A stretch of 64,000 nucleotides of DNA from Adiantum capillus-veneris (GCA_014529385.2 CM043942.1:61355184-61419183), one strand, 5' to 3'. Shown: positions 30,967 to 42,828, counted from the stretch's first letter. Numbers and translations are program-made. The notes: generated from the letters alone by a model not told the origin.

Positions 30967-31637
30967 AACACCCCTATCCCCTAATAATCACACACCCAGA
31001 CACCCAATCTACCAATGACTATTGTCCAAGTCTGTACCCAAGCAACCCTAACTACGTACATCCGGCCATAAAGCATGCAATCAATTATCTTGACCTTTAA
31101 CCCTTGATAACGCCATATAATCACAAATAAATAACCTCGACTTCCCTCAAAAACTCCAAGATCATTGACAGACTCAAGCTTGGCCCCAACTTTTTATCCT
31201 CAAGGCATGTACACAGCCATATAGGTAGCACTCCTCACTCATCAAAACACCATTAAAGGGTGCATATACCCGACATACCATTCGATTTATACCCTTTGCA
31301 TCCACCTCGTTTGCACAAGAACCATTCAGATACACAGCATACACATAGCCATGAGAGCGAGAGAGAGAGATAGAAAATATTCATTTAAATATCAAAAAAA
31401 TAGAAGCTATGCCAATGTAGACGTAATTTTCCACATATGAGTGACTTGGCGCATCGCCTGTGTCGATTCCAAAGCAGATACAAAGGGGAGCTTGTAGCCA
31501 CTAAACACTCGGCCTCCAATTGGCTTCATACGCACAACATCTAGGGGGTGATAGACTGGTTTAGGCTAACCGTCCCTCTCTTAATTGTAGCTGGCAAACT
31601 TCTCACAGCAACCCAAAGGTCACCGTAGGTATCACCC

Positions 31638-32784
31638 CTATACCCACCTTGCTTGGTGGTCTTCTACCAGCCCTTCGTTACCCCACAACAACACTCGGCC
31701 ACCCCTTATGCGGTTAATGAACTGGCCACTTCTTGGTCTTCCCTACGGCCACAGAAAACTTCCCAAGTTCACTGGGCTCTCTCTGAGTTGCTACAGACCC
31801 TCGATCATCCCTTCTGCAACAACTGGCAGCCTGCAACTCGCCCCCGACTTTGTCTTACGTGTAGGCCTTCGGCCTCTCCCATAGGCCCTCAAGCCCGCAC
31901 TCATTTGCAGCTCCTTTCTCTGAAGTCGCAGACTCTCTCAAGGCCCTCCTTAACTCCTACAACCTTTCGCCCCCTCTATATTGTGAGCCCCCACAACTCG
32001 CGGCCTCCCTCTTGCTCACGACCAAGCTTCCCTGTTTGCGAGGGTCCCCCAATGCAGCTCCTTTTGTACCAATTGTACTAGCTCTCGGAGTCCCCCCTAC
32101 CTTTAGCGCCAGCTTTTGATGCCATGCAACTGCCGCATGCTGCAGTCGCAGCGGCTTTTTTTTTTAATGCTAAAACCCTTGCCTTGGCTCAAAATACTCC
32201 ACCACTTGAGCTGCCATCCTAGCCATCTTTCACACCCCCCCTGATTGCCGAGATTTAAAACCTTATTCTTAGCTCCTCATCGTCCCCGCTTAAAGCTCTG
32301 CCCCACACGAAGCTTTATTAAAACGAGCATTTCTCACACCGATAACCATATGGCCGCAGCCGGATATAATTCTTTCCGCAAAATGTATCTCGGATGAAAA
32401 GCATCACACCAGGAAATTAGGAATGGCATGATTACCATGAACGTTGACAAATTGGAGCCACCATAACCCCGGATTGGAGAGCTGCTAACCATTGGGCTTC
32501 ATCCATCCAGAGAGCTTTGACATTGCCAAAATAGTGAAAACATTCAACATAGTACATATCATGGCACTAGCTAACGGTGACATCCAACCAACCTTTGACA
32601 CTTCTAAGTATCCCGATCAGTTGAGCTTGAAAACCACCCTTGGTATGTTAAAATCCACATTTGACATACACTTCCTGCCAGTGCCGAGCATACCTTGCAT
32701 CAAGCAGTTGCACAAGTACTATACCACCCACCTGTTATCTTTCATGTACCTGCTTCAGGCTTCTCCCTGGGTCGACAATGTTTA
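31638..32784 (-). repeat. 1.14-kb dispersed repeat, copy B
   Basis: Partner of 22680-23816 (see there). Here an extra 260 bases follow to the right before the primer-site-like sequence at 33043. Confidence 0.75.
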
Positions 32785-33042
32785 GCTGCAACAACGGTAG
32801 TAGCACAGGGAAAAGAAGCAAGCTTTGCACCACTCGGTTAACGAGGGCCGCTCAAGAAACAAAAAGCCCCCCTTGCGGTGGTGCAAATCTACCAAGCTAG
32901 TCTACGGGCGATTTGGTGATGTTCGCTTTGGCCTCCTTTCCCCCACAAGCACACCACTTCTCTATCGATCGTCTTTTCCACCACGGCTTCCCACACACAA
33001 ACTTTTGGTAAGTATAGACGATGCCTTGCTTTGTGCAAAATA

Positions 33043-33054
33043 GCTCTAATACCA
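33043..33054 (-). other. Primer-binding-site-like sequence
   Basis: The minus strand reads TGGTATTAGAGC, one base different from the usual initiator-tRNA site. One base further right, TGTGAGACAAGGG starts what would be the end of a 5' LTR on the minus strand. No second copy of that LTR was found in the window. Confidence 0.5.
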
Positions 33055-33059
33055 ATGTG

Positions 33060-34080
33060 AGACAAGGGAGTCTGAATCCTACCTCAAATCCCTGCCTCTT
33101 GCCCGGCGCCCGAGCTCGATTTAGACTGGCCCATGGCCTCTGGACCCTTGGCTTGACAATATAGACAAGCTTACACATAAGAGACAAACTCTTTTGGGTT
33201 GTTGGATAGCTTCTATGATGTGCGCATGCCCCATTGGCAGAAATTAGAGTTCAAGACCCAAATGTGGCAGTCTCTAATCTAGAACGATCTTGTCATTTCC
33301 TTTGGTGCTCATGTTCCTTCAATACAAAAGTGATGATTTTTTGCGTGAGGTGTAAATAGCATCGTCTTGGGTGGATTCAAATATCGTGTGAAAGCCATTT
33401 TTCTCATCCATCCAATGAGCACAAAATCATCCACTATACGTAAAGAGCAATTGTGTTCAACTTTGGTGTCTCTAAACTAGCTCTTATACAATAAACCCAT
33501 TTGATTATGGGCCCACTGCCATAACATCTCAATGAGAGAATTTTTATTAAAGTGAATTCCTAGATATTGATTCATTGAGAATTTTTATTACAGTGAATTT
33601 CTAGATATTGATTAAAAGTCAAGGCATTAATTATTGTCTTAGTAACATGCCTTTTAAAAATAAATTAATAAAAAAGTTTTTAATCAATCTTGCCATTTCT
33701 TCAAAAGAAAAGAATAGAGAAGATGATGAGCTAACACACACGCGCTCACTCATGAGCTATGCAAGTACTTACCAATGCGTATATGTGTAGGTACTTGATT
33801 ATGTGAATAAATGCATACATTCATGCATATGAAATCATGATGAACAACCATTTCAATGTATCCAAACCAAGCACCGAGGACTAAGTAACATACAACATTT
33901 AATGACAGGTGATGAGGGGTTCCCCGGCTCACAAGTCCACACACAAAAATATGTGCAATCGTAGTCGCAAACATCACATTAAAACTAAACCCGACCACAA
34001 ATTGAACCTCTTAAACCCGAGCATTGCATGTTGTCTTCGAATAAAAGATCATAAAAACGGGCATGGATACAACATGTGCA
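33060..34080. other. No gene recognised
   Basis: Non-coding sequence. It holds a short local duplication at about 33538-33616 (variants of GAGAATTTTTATTAAAGTGAATT and CTAGATATTGATT) and possibly part of an LTR from 33056. Confidence 0.5.
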
Positions 34081-34290
34081 CGTGGGTGAGTTGGTTAGCC
34101 CATATGACCCTAAACCTGAGCTGCAAGGTGGTGGGTTCGAAACCAATTGACAAAGTCTAATTCTTTGTGCTGTCGTGATTCCCTTTTGCCTAAATTTTTG
34201 TGAGGCACGGGTTTAGCCCGCCTCGAGAGTCTACCTTGGACTTCTGAGCGATCGATCCCCCCACCCCCTCTCATTAAATGTTGTGTGTTC
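34081..34290 (+). mobile_element. tRNA-related SINE-like sequence
   Basis: An A-box-like TGGGTGAGTTGG at 34083-34094 and a B-box-like GGTTCGAAACC at 34134-34144 lie about 40 bases apart, like the internal promoter of a tRNA-derived SINE. A non-tRNA body with CGGGTTTAGCCCG follows. No clear tail or target duplication was found. Confidence 0.4.
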
Positions 34291-34505
34291 CTTAGTCTCC
34301 ATGCAAGCCAAACAATGAACATCTCTCCATAAACCCTCAATTCTCTAGAATCTCTCCAATTTTTGTGACGACCCTTAAATAGTTTCTAATAGCCTATCAA
34401 ATTAGCCTTGACTCTCGAGTCTCTGTCACTTAATACTAATTTATATGCTCAAACTCAAACCCCCTTCCCCTTCTTTTCTTCCCCTCCATGGAGCAAAGGA
34501 TGGTG

Positions 34506-34507
<2 letters not shown>

Positions 34508-34541
<34 letters not shown>
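34508..34541. repeat. (CT)n microsatellite
   Basis: About 17 uninterrupted CT units. Confidence 0.95.
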
Positions 34542-34545
<4 letters not shown>

Positions 34546-34618
34546 AAATGAGAATGTTATTAGATTAATAGATCTCATAATTATTATTATAGCTCAACAA
34601 GCCATAGCAAGAGAAACA
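34536..34618 (+). repeat. Direct repeat left of the foldback element
   Basis: AAATGAGAATGTTATTAGATT through GCCATAGCAAGAG recurs at 35656-35738 in the same orientation with changes. The two copies bracket the foldback. Confidence 0.75.
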
Positions 34619-34689
34619 TTTTGTTGTCGACACTACAATGCTCTAGTAACAACCTCAATAGGAGAAAAAGCTATCTACAAAGTTGGCAT

Positions 34690-35602
34690 TCAGAAGAAGA
34701 TTTTGGAGGTCATTTGGAGGGCCTTTTAAGGAATTCTATTTCTCTCTCTAGAAAATCTTTTTAAAATGCCTTTGCACTTATTGAGTGCGTCCAAAAGGAC
34801 AACTAGATACTCTGAAAATTTAACCTAACTTTTTGGCATTTTTCAAAAACGATCACCTTTTCATTAAATGCGATTGTCTTTTTCATGAGGTCGGCGGCAC
34901 TCATTCAATACAGCTTTCAACATCATTGAAATTTTTTTTTTTTAATCACAAACTATTAGCTAGTGTCAAAATTTGATGATTTTGACACCACCAATGCGTC
35001 CAAAATGCCCAAAAACTTAAAGATTGATTGTCTACTTGCCATGTTCAGACGCCCGAACAGGGAGAAAATGTCCAAAAAACCCTAAAAGGGGGTTTTAAGT
35101 AAGAATTGAACCCGTGAAAGGAGGTTTTAGCCAAACGGCGCACGGAGGCCATTCTAGAAGAAGTTAATGTGCCCCTCATGCGCCGTTAGGCTAAAATCCT
35201 TTTTAGGGGTTTCTAGAAATTTTCTCCGCGTCAAAACATGGCAAGTAAGCAGTCGAAAGTTAAGTTTTTGGGCGTTTCGGACGCATTGTCAATGTCAAAA
35301 TCATCAATTTCTGACACCAGTTGAAAATTTTGTGATTTTTTTCAAATTTCCATGATGTCAAAAGCCATATTGAATGAGCAACGCCGACCTTGTGAAAAAG
35401 AAAATTGCATTTAATGAAAAGGCGACCGTTTTCGAAGATCGTTGTCTCATTGAATGAGTAGGTGATAACTTTTTCATATTTTTGTTATTATGAATTTATT
35501 TTTCTACGTAACGTTGGCCCTTCTCTCATTGGAGGAGCTCTTTTTTTTCTCTCTACTAAAAGGTCCTCCAAAAGACCTCCGAAATTTTCTAATGCTATTG
35601 AC
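34690..35602. mobile_element. Foldback (long inverted-repeat) element
   Basis: The left arm (about 34690-35160) is matched by the reverse complement of the right arm (about 35165-35602). Shared blocks include TTTTCATTAAATGC, GTCGGCG, CTCATTCAATA, TGATGATTTTGACA, CAATGCGTCC, GCCCAAAAACTTAA, ACTTGCCATGTT and ACGGCGCA. The arms differ by substitutions and small indels. No transposase ORF lies inside, so it resembles a non-autonomous foldback or MITE-like element. The exact ends are uncertain. Confidence 0.75.
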
Positions 35603-35655
35603 ATTGATTTGTTACCATCTTTTCACCCAAAAGAAGTGGTAGAACTACTAAAAAA

Positions 35656-35738
35656 TTAGTTCAGTAAATGAGAATGTTATTGGATTGATAAATCTCATCG
35701 TTAATTTTACTTCTTGACAAGCCATAGCAAGAGCACCA
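35656..35738 (+). repeat. Direct repeat right of the foldback element
   Basis: Partner of 34536-34618. Confidence 0.75.
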
Positions 35739-35739
35739 T

Positions 35740-37120
35740 CTATTGCCAAGGATAGTACACCTTCTCTAGGAACACTCTCAAGTAGAAGAACATGTCCGCA
35801 AGGCTAGCAATTATACTGACATTGCTTTATTACCATATTTGGATTCGAAAGAAGGCAGAATTACTAAAGAGCATGAAGCCAACCAAATTTTGTGCTTATA
35901 AAAAGAACTGTAACAAAGGTACCATAGATAATTTTCTCAGTGAATGGGGAGATCTCAATAGGTAAGTTGTACTTTGCATGGGTTCAAGCCAATGTACCCA
36001 CAAGTCTCTCACTTAAAGGCAAGGATTAGAAGTGATGGATGATAGTTGGGTCCTTCATTAGATTGTAGCTATGAGCATAATAGTTTGATGTTTGAAGCCA
36101 ATTGTCCGCATGTGTTGATGCTCAGACAAAAGAACATCCCTCCCCAATTCTCAAGTACCATGAGTGTTATGATAAAGACAGTTTCCCTCATTATATAAGT
36201 GGAAAAGAATAATTTACCTAGGGTCATCACTCTACACTCTCTTTATGCTGAATAGTGATAAGATGTATGTTATCAAAGCTTGAGAGTGCATTGGGGTAAC
36301 TGCTGGAAAATTTTGCACCAAACTAGGAAACCAAAAAATATTGGGGATCATGTTGGAGCAATCGCCTAAGGGTTATATTGAGGCCCAAGTATGTTATATT
36401 TATACTTGATCAAGTTTTGACTAGTCCAGGTACTTGGGAATTGTGGAAATTTTTTATGCTTGTTGAATTCTATTGTCCATGTTTTTTAACGAGGGTAAGG
36501 GAGATAATGTCAAGTTGAAGGGTATAGGCCAAGGACTAATGGAAGTTGTGGTAGTTTAAGAAAACTTATCGTTGACTGCTTTCTCTTAGAAAGCAGGTGA
36601 TCCACTAGACCTAATTAGTTGGGTGCTTTCCTCATAGGAGGTGACCATGACAGACTCATGCTCAAGTGCTAGGTCATATGCTCTAAATCTAATTAAGGCA
36701 AGGAGCTAGGCAACCCCCCCCCCCCCCCCCCCCCCCCTTCTGTAAGAGAGCAAATACCAAGTACATCCCTCCCTTGCTTAAGTAGTTAGGTAAAGGGTGG
36801 TATCCTTTCTTTTTTTTTTTTCTTTTGCAAAACTCACAATTGTGAGTGAATTATATTGAGCAGGCCAAAAAAATTACAAGGTCATGCTCTTGTTGAGCCA
36901 TGACATCATCAAGAGGCTTTTCTAACGTTTTAAGCAAGCTATCTTTGTTGATCAATCCAACCTAGATATATGTTTTCATGTGCATGTTGTTTGCTTAGAC
37001 GCAGAAGCATAGAGACTAGAGAGAGAGAGAGAGAGAGAGAGAGAGTCTCCTGAACCAATCAACCTTGGCAACTAGAGCGCTTTGTTAGCCTGCATGACTG
37101 CAATGGCACTATTATAATTA
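35740..37120. other. No gene recognised
   Basis: Non-coding sequence with a run of 24 C at 36714-36737 and a (GA)n tract at 37019-37045. The bases after that tract (GTCTCCTGAACCAATCAACCT) also follow the (GA)n in the LTR at 42841-43099, so this is probably a small LTR remnant. Confidence 0.6.
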
Positions 37121-37368
37121 CTATTTTGTTCTCATCGAAGCATTGAACAAGAGTATACATCAGTAAACAAGAACATAGAAGTGAAAGGACAGAGAGAGAG
37201 AGAGAGAAAGAGCACATGCGCGCGCTTAATTATTATTTGTTTTCCAGAAATCTTGTTATCCTAAGTGAGTAGAAGTCACTCATACATACAAGATTGTATT
37301 TACTATTTTGTTCTCATGGAAGCACTGAACAAGAGTGTACATCCGTAAAGAAGAACGTAGAAATGAAA

Positions 37369-37407
<39 letters not shown>

Positions 37408-37457
37408 TTATATCTGTTTTGCACAAATCTTGTTACCCTAAGTGAGTATAAGTCACT
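37121..37457. repeat. Tandem duplication, 182-bp period, with (GA)n in each unit
   Basis: Unit 1 is 37121-37280 and unit 2 is 37303-37457. Both run from CTATTTTGTTCTCAT to GTGAGTA.AAGTCACT and carry an internal GA microsatellite of different length (about 8 and 16 units). Confidence 0.85.
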
Positions 37458-37459
37458 AA

Positions 37460-38700
37460 AATGATTTGATGTAGAGAGTATGCGAAAAAAATGTTGATGA
37501 ATTAAGAATGGAAGTAAGCAAGAGAGAGTTGGGAAGACCTTGAAATGTAGCAAGCAATGACTACTTTACTATGCAATGGACAAAAGGAGAAGAGGAGGAG
37601 GACAAGGTAACAACACATATCAATGGGAGTTTTTGATGCAGGAACAGAGGGCTACATCGGTAAGATGCTCTTCAAAGTTTCACGTGTGGTTAACTGGTTG
37701 TCAGGAAAGTAGAGTGAAACGAATTGCTTAGCTGGCTGAAGGTGGTTGGAGACCACATTAGAGTAATTTATTTCTATAGTCTCGAGTAGGCGAGCACGTG
37801 CGCAATCTGTACGAACAGAATACAATGGTGTTTTGTGGAGCAACTAGCCAGTACGGCGATGTCGATGGTGATTTGTCGACCGAGTGTATTCCAAGTGATG
37901 TAATGTGGATGCCATGGGGTAGGTGGTTGAAATGGCCATGGAATTCACTCACTCCATTTATGCATGTAGTATCTGAGCACCCACTCTTGCAAATTTGGGT
38001 AAAGGCAGAATTGCAACTTATACATTACAGTCTCAAATTTTGTTTGCTGCTCAATCAGATCGGTTGGAATTGACCTACCCATTCTGAACAAAAAAAAAAC
38101 ATGAAAAAAGCTCAACAACCTACTATATACTTGAGAAGTCTCATGCTTTGGTGATTTCCTAAGAGGTCTCACAATATCAGGTTGTTTGGGTTCTCTGTTT
38201 GATTTAATGTTAACCTTTGAAAATTTTGATTTAACATTTGTGGCATCTTATGTTATTTCATGAGGACATAATGTTGCAATAACTTCGTCGTGAGTGTGAG
38301 TACTGTCAAGGATGTTCTTAGCAATATCGGAAAGGTTAATAGGACATTACAAAATCATAGCTAGTCGTAGCAGCAATCAGCACATCGGCAAGTTGTAGGC
38401 AACGGTATGAAAGCGAAAGGGATGATGGATTGAGGGACTACCAGATGCAGCTAAGGTATCTCCGGTTAGGCCCTCTAATTATTTAACTGCTCATATAGCC
38501 CGAACGTCCTGATCTCGACAGCCTCCTTTCCCAGCTAGCCTGCTGGCCAGCTTAGTACTGCGCTGGACGAGATGATCATGTGGCTGCTGCTAATTAGCCT
38601 GCATCATTGTCAACGTCGCTAGCAGCAAGTAGCACCTGTATCAGATAAGCTTGCCATCGTCATTAGATACGTCTCTGCACTATCAGCTCCAGTAAGTAAT
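37460..38700. other. No gene recognised
   Basis: Non-coding sequence; the short ORFs on both strands have no recognisable motif. The last 200 bases (AGCTAGCCTGCTGGCC and similar) are richer in G and C and may belong to the leader of the kinase pseudogene. Confidence 0.5.
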
Positions 38701-39943
38701 TTGATCACTACTGATCAAGGCCCAGCTATAATGACCCGCCGGAATCGCAAGGTGAATAAGCACCGCTCTGACAAGCAGCTGTCCAATACTGCTCCGACCG
38801 CTGCCAATATAAGGCCAGTTGCAGTCAACAACCGTAGTTCACGTGTCCACGACCAAATCAAAGCCAAGATTGTTGGTCGGATAGCTGCAGCAGCTCCTGC
38901 ACGTGGAGTATTCCAATATTGGGTGGTCAAGCATGACCCCCGCCCAGCTCTACAAAAAAGTACTACAACGTCACAACAAACAGCGGCCGCGCATGCACGG
39001 CAGAGGCATGCGAAGCCCAACAACAGGGGAGGCATCGGTATCTGCACGTCGTCGAAGGAGCATATTGTGAAGCACAACAATGAAAAAGGCAGCATTTATA
39101 ATACCACAAAGGCAGTGTGTCTACCGGATCCTCAATGTACTACTCCGATGCAAGCTGGCAGACGCCATCCTGTCCTGCTGCGGACGCCTAAACCTAAATC
39201 CAAGAGAGAGATCATGATGGGTAATAATGCTCAGCAACAGTATGAGCTGGTGGCCATACAGATCAGGCTCCCTTGGTTGTAACCAAAGAAGTGCAGGAAT
39301 GGATGCCCTTGGTGACAGCATGCAGCAGTATCGACAGTACGAGGTTGCCCATGGTCACCATATCCAATCTGGCAATAATAGGATCTCTTGGCGAGGGAGG
39401 CTATGGGCAGGTATTCAAAGTCAAAAGGAATCATCAAAGTAACAGCAGCGGCGAGTTAGAGCTGCTGCCTTGCGGGGCAGATCATACCATGGCCTGCAAG
39501 ATCTTGGTCAAAGAGCTTTCTGCTCATGAAACACACCGCAAGCACCAGCTTCGGCTGGCTGGGGCAGAGATCCGCATCATGCAGCGCCTATCCACTCACG
39601 CGGTCGCAGCAGTAATGCCGATAGTGAGGCTGTGTAACGTGCATCTGACAGATGGCAATGGGGGGCCCTGTGTAGCGATGGATTTGTGCGAAGGTGGAAC
39701 GTCACTTGACATGATGAATGGGAGGAGGAGGAAGGGGCTCTACATGACGTGCCATGAGGGGGCGTTGGTGGTGAAGGCCATGGTCATCGCTCTCAGGTTC
39801 TGCCAGAGGAGAACAGAGTGTTGCATCTGGATGTGAAGCCAAATAACATTATGCTGCAGAGGAGAGGGAGGCTGGAGACGGCTAAGCTAGCGGACTTCAG
39901 GTTGGCGATAGAGCTGCTGCGCTTCTGGGAACCTGGCTTTTGA
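38701..39943 (+). pseudogene. Protein-kinase pseudogene
   Basis: Three successive frames make up a kinase-like protein. Frame 1 (38701-39282) is a basic N-terminal extension. Frame 2 (39273-39836) has the glycine loop GSLGEGGYGQVFKVKR, MACKIL with the ATP-binding Lys, AEIRIMQRL with the helix-C Glu, and a hinge VAMDLCEGG. Frame 3 (about 39800-39943) has the catalytic loop HLDVKPNNIM (HRD reads HLD) and ADFRLA where active kinases have DFG. It stops at 39941-39943, far short of a full C-lobe. The two frame changes, the DFR and the truncation indicate a dead copy. No intron signals were seen inside the domain. Confidence 0.85.
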
Positions 39944-40035
39944 CGGCATAGTTTTTTTTAGAGGTTTTTAGCCACGTGGGTTAATGAGAGGGCACCATAG
40001 AGATTTTGGCTCCTACGCTAACAAAGTAATAAAGA

Positions 40036-40196
40036 ACTGAATGTGTGTAATACAGAGGAGGCAAGGGGACTAATCTCAAGTAAATTGCCCTACCCAGACT
40101 TTGACAAATAACTAAAATAAATACCTAAAAGACAAAATAAATAATGGGTTCACATTGGGCAGTTCACTTGAGATGCCAAAACTCTAACACCCTCTC
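40036..40196 (-). repeat. Truncated 3' LTR of the non-autonomous element
   Basis: GTGTGTAATACAGAGGAGGC through CACTTGAGATGCCAAAAC matches 42955-43098 with substitutions and a small insertion. The first 110 bases of the LTR are missing. Confidence 0.7.
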
Positions 40197-40332
40197 TGCA
40201 CCTCATAGTCGACATAAATAGTGAGACCAAGTCGATGAAGAAGCTACCATGGACATCCCAACAACATCTCCTTGTTGAATACACCTCGGACTTGCTACCT
40301 CGACTTTGTACCTTAAAAGAATGCCATCTTGA

Positions 40333-40667
40333 GCATCGGTTTCCTTTTTAGAAAATTTGAACTGTAGACCACACTACGTCCAAAAATCCCCCTTCGTGGA
40401 TTGTGAACACATCACGTCCAAAATAATCTCTAAGATTATGAATTTTGGAACACATCATGTCCATGATCTAACCAACAACAATGGATTGGTGTACTCATCC
40501 ATAGTGCATCGGTTGCCTTTTTAGAAAATCTAAATTGTAGACCACTTGACATCCAAAAATCCCCATTTGTGAACGGTGAACACATCACGTCCAAGATAAT
40601 GAATAGTGAAACACATCATGTCCATGATCCGACCAACAACAATGGATTGGTGCACTCGTCCATAGTG
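40333..40667. repeat. Tandem duplication, about 173 bp
   Basis: Unit 1 (40333-40505) and unit 2 (40506-40667) both run from GCATCGGTT.CC to CATCCATAGTG or its variant. They share CACATCACGTCCAA and CACATCATGTCCATGAT blocks. Confidence 0.85.
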
Positions 40668-40713
40668 TTTTAGATACGTCTGATTGGTTCCCTGCCATAT
40701 GCATGTGCTCGGG

Positions 40714-40715
<2 letters not shown>

Positions 40716-40749
<34 letters not shown>
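40716..40749. repeat. Run of 34 G
   Basis: Uninterrupted G. A run of this length can form G-quadruplexes and is also hard to sequence, so its length is uncertain. Confidence 0.9.
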
Positions 40750-40750
<1 letters not shown>

Positions 40751-42527
40751 CATTCTATAGAAGTTGTGTATATCGCATGCATTCAAGGACTATTTATTTG
40801 TGAATTTTTCACAAATATAATACACCCTTTTCCTATTCAATCCGTAAAAATTTTTTCCAACTCTATTTTACAGTGCCCTTAAGTATGTGAAAATGTGAAG
40901 AAAAAATGAAATTTAATGATCCCTTTTGCTACACTCACATGATAGTCACATAATTTTTAAGTGACCCCCCGCGAGTGCATGTGCCTTGAACTCTGACTCA
41001 TGGGTTCAAACACCGATAACTTAAACTCCAACACAAGGGTCCAAATTAATTATACGGAGCACTATTTGCCCCTCTCTGCCACTCACAAGCCTCTCTCTGG
41101 CTGAAGCTAGTGGCATCATCTGTCCTCTGACTAAAAATCTGGTGTCGTGGCCACTATGGTCAACACCACGTGTGCCATGTCCATCTCCTATGTCAAATTT
41201 TTATTACCGTCATCTCTGTTCAACTTGCCTTTGCCTTTGTCCTCCTATGAGTTCCTGCTTTTGCCTTTGGCTTCAAACTCCCAAGCCAAACAAAGCGTCA
41301 TGTCCCATTCATAACACTTGTTGTCGAACCTTATGGGTATCGAGGCAGCTAACTGAGTACTGTTACTACCATCCTTATCAAGCTTGCCTTTGCCTCTGTC
41401 CTCTAGCGAACTCGTTCATTTGCTTTTGGCTTCACAATCTTGAGCCAAACGATTTGTAGGTTTCCTTGAGAACTGTGACAGTGCATAGGCAGCTAACTGG
41501 ATGGTGGTTGATCTGATGTCCATAGCCATTTGTTGGTTTTGGTTGATGTTGGTGGCGCTCGAGCAAGGGGAGGCCATGTTGAAGTTCCAAGATCTGGATA
41601 CTTTAGTTCCTTCTCTCATGCCAATCTTTAGTTCCTTCTCGCATGCCAATGGCCATACAATTCCAAAATCCTCTCCTCCCAAGTGGATCCAAAACTTTCC
41701 AAGGCCTTGCACAAGAGTGGCTTCAAAGGTGGCCGCAAGGTTTGCACCAAGCTGCTCCAGACACACTGCATAGAGGGCTCCACAATCCCACATGTACAGG
41801 GTGGCCACACTGTTCTCGAAACTCTGCACAAGGAGGTGACTCCAAGAAAGTCGCTCTTCAAAACACCTTTGATGCCTTTTGCAAGCCTCGTACACAACTC
41901 CCAAAGAGGCTTGGTACAAATCCCAAACCATTCACCCAAAACTTCGATGCCTATGCATGTCGCCTTTCCAAAGCTACTCAAAAGATCCGTGCTTCCAACT
42001 AAAATTTCAACTCACTTTTGTTCCTCCTCTATCAACACACTGCCCACCAGTAGACTCCTTCAAACTGTGTCCGGTAGACTGGTATTGCCTTTGTTTGGAA
42101 GACTTCTGGTAGCTAGGTATGCGATACCTCCCTCGCAGAAGCTCATGATGTTGAGGTAGGTCACAAGGTGGGGATGACTAAGGGCAACGCAGCCAAAGAG
42201 GAGAAAGTGTTGTGGTTGATGTTGCCAAAAGACTAGAATGAGGATAGGTGGAGCGTTTTAAAACGCTGGCGTGGCGGAGGCTCTGCGGCGTCGACGAGAG
42301 GATCTGGTACTTGCGGTCTACAACGCATGGCAGGTAGGGACTGTGTGGAGAATTGTCCTTTCACGGTCAAGGTGTGCTACCTGGTAGCGTTTTAAAACGT
42401 TAGGAGACCTTGCGACAATAGCAACAAGCCAAGGGGGAGTGAGCGGCACCGACAAGGAGAAGTTCTTTAGCATTTCAAAATGCAACTGGAGGAGGTGCCG
42501 GATGACAACGCCAGCAAAGAAGAGGTG

Positions 42528-42625
42528 GGGAATCTCCCTCACCCCCACTGTTCCGGGCTGGAATAGGCGAGGCGAAGGCCGAGCCTGTTTCGTGTCTTGG
42601 AACAGTGGGGGTGAGGGAGATTCCC
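42528..42625. repeat. Perfect 27-bp inverted repeat with 44-bp loop
   Basis: The arms 42528-42554 (GGGAATCTCCCTCACCCCC...) and 42599-42625 are exact reverse complements. The loop 42555-42598 is GC-rich and itself partly self-complementary (GGCGAGGCGAAGGCC). RNA from either strand would form a stable hairpin. Confidence 0.92.
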
Positions 42626-42828
42626 ATCCGTCATGCATTTGTTCTGTTCATTATTAGAATGCTAATGCAATGGACGGTTGAGATTGCTTGATGTGTTGGA
42701 ATACACAGGCCCGAGGCATGACGGGGTTCTTGACAACTTCTCAACTCTTCTTCTCAACGAGTTACTCCATGATGCACTTTACTCTTCTCAATAAAGCGCC
42801 TTGCTCTACCAAGGTCACAGAGCACAAA

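Noticed and set aside
40960-41040. A second SINE-like B box (GGGTTCAAACACCG)
   Set aside because: No matching A box at the right distance and no tail.
41416-41931. A 171-residue minus-strand ORF inside the non-autonomous LTR element, with long overlapping + strand ORFs
   Set aside because: Several frames are open over the same bases and no motif is present, so it was not listed as a gene of its own.
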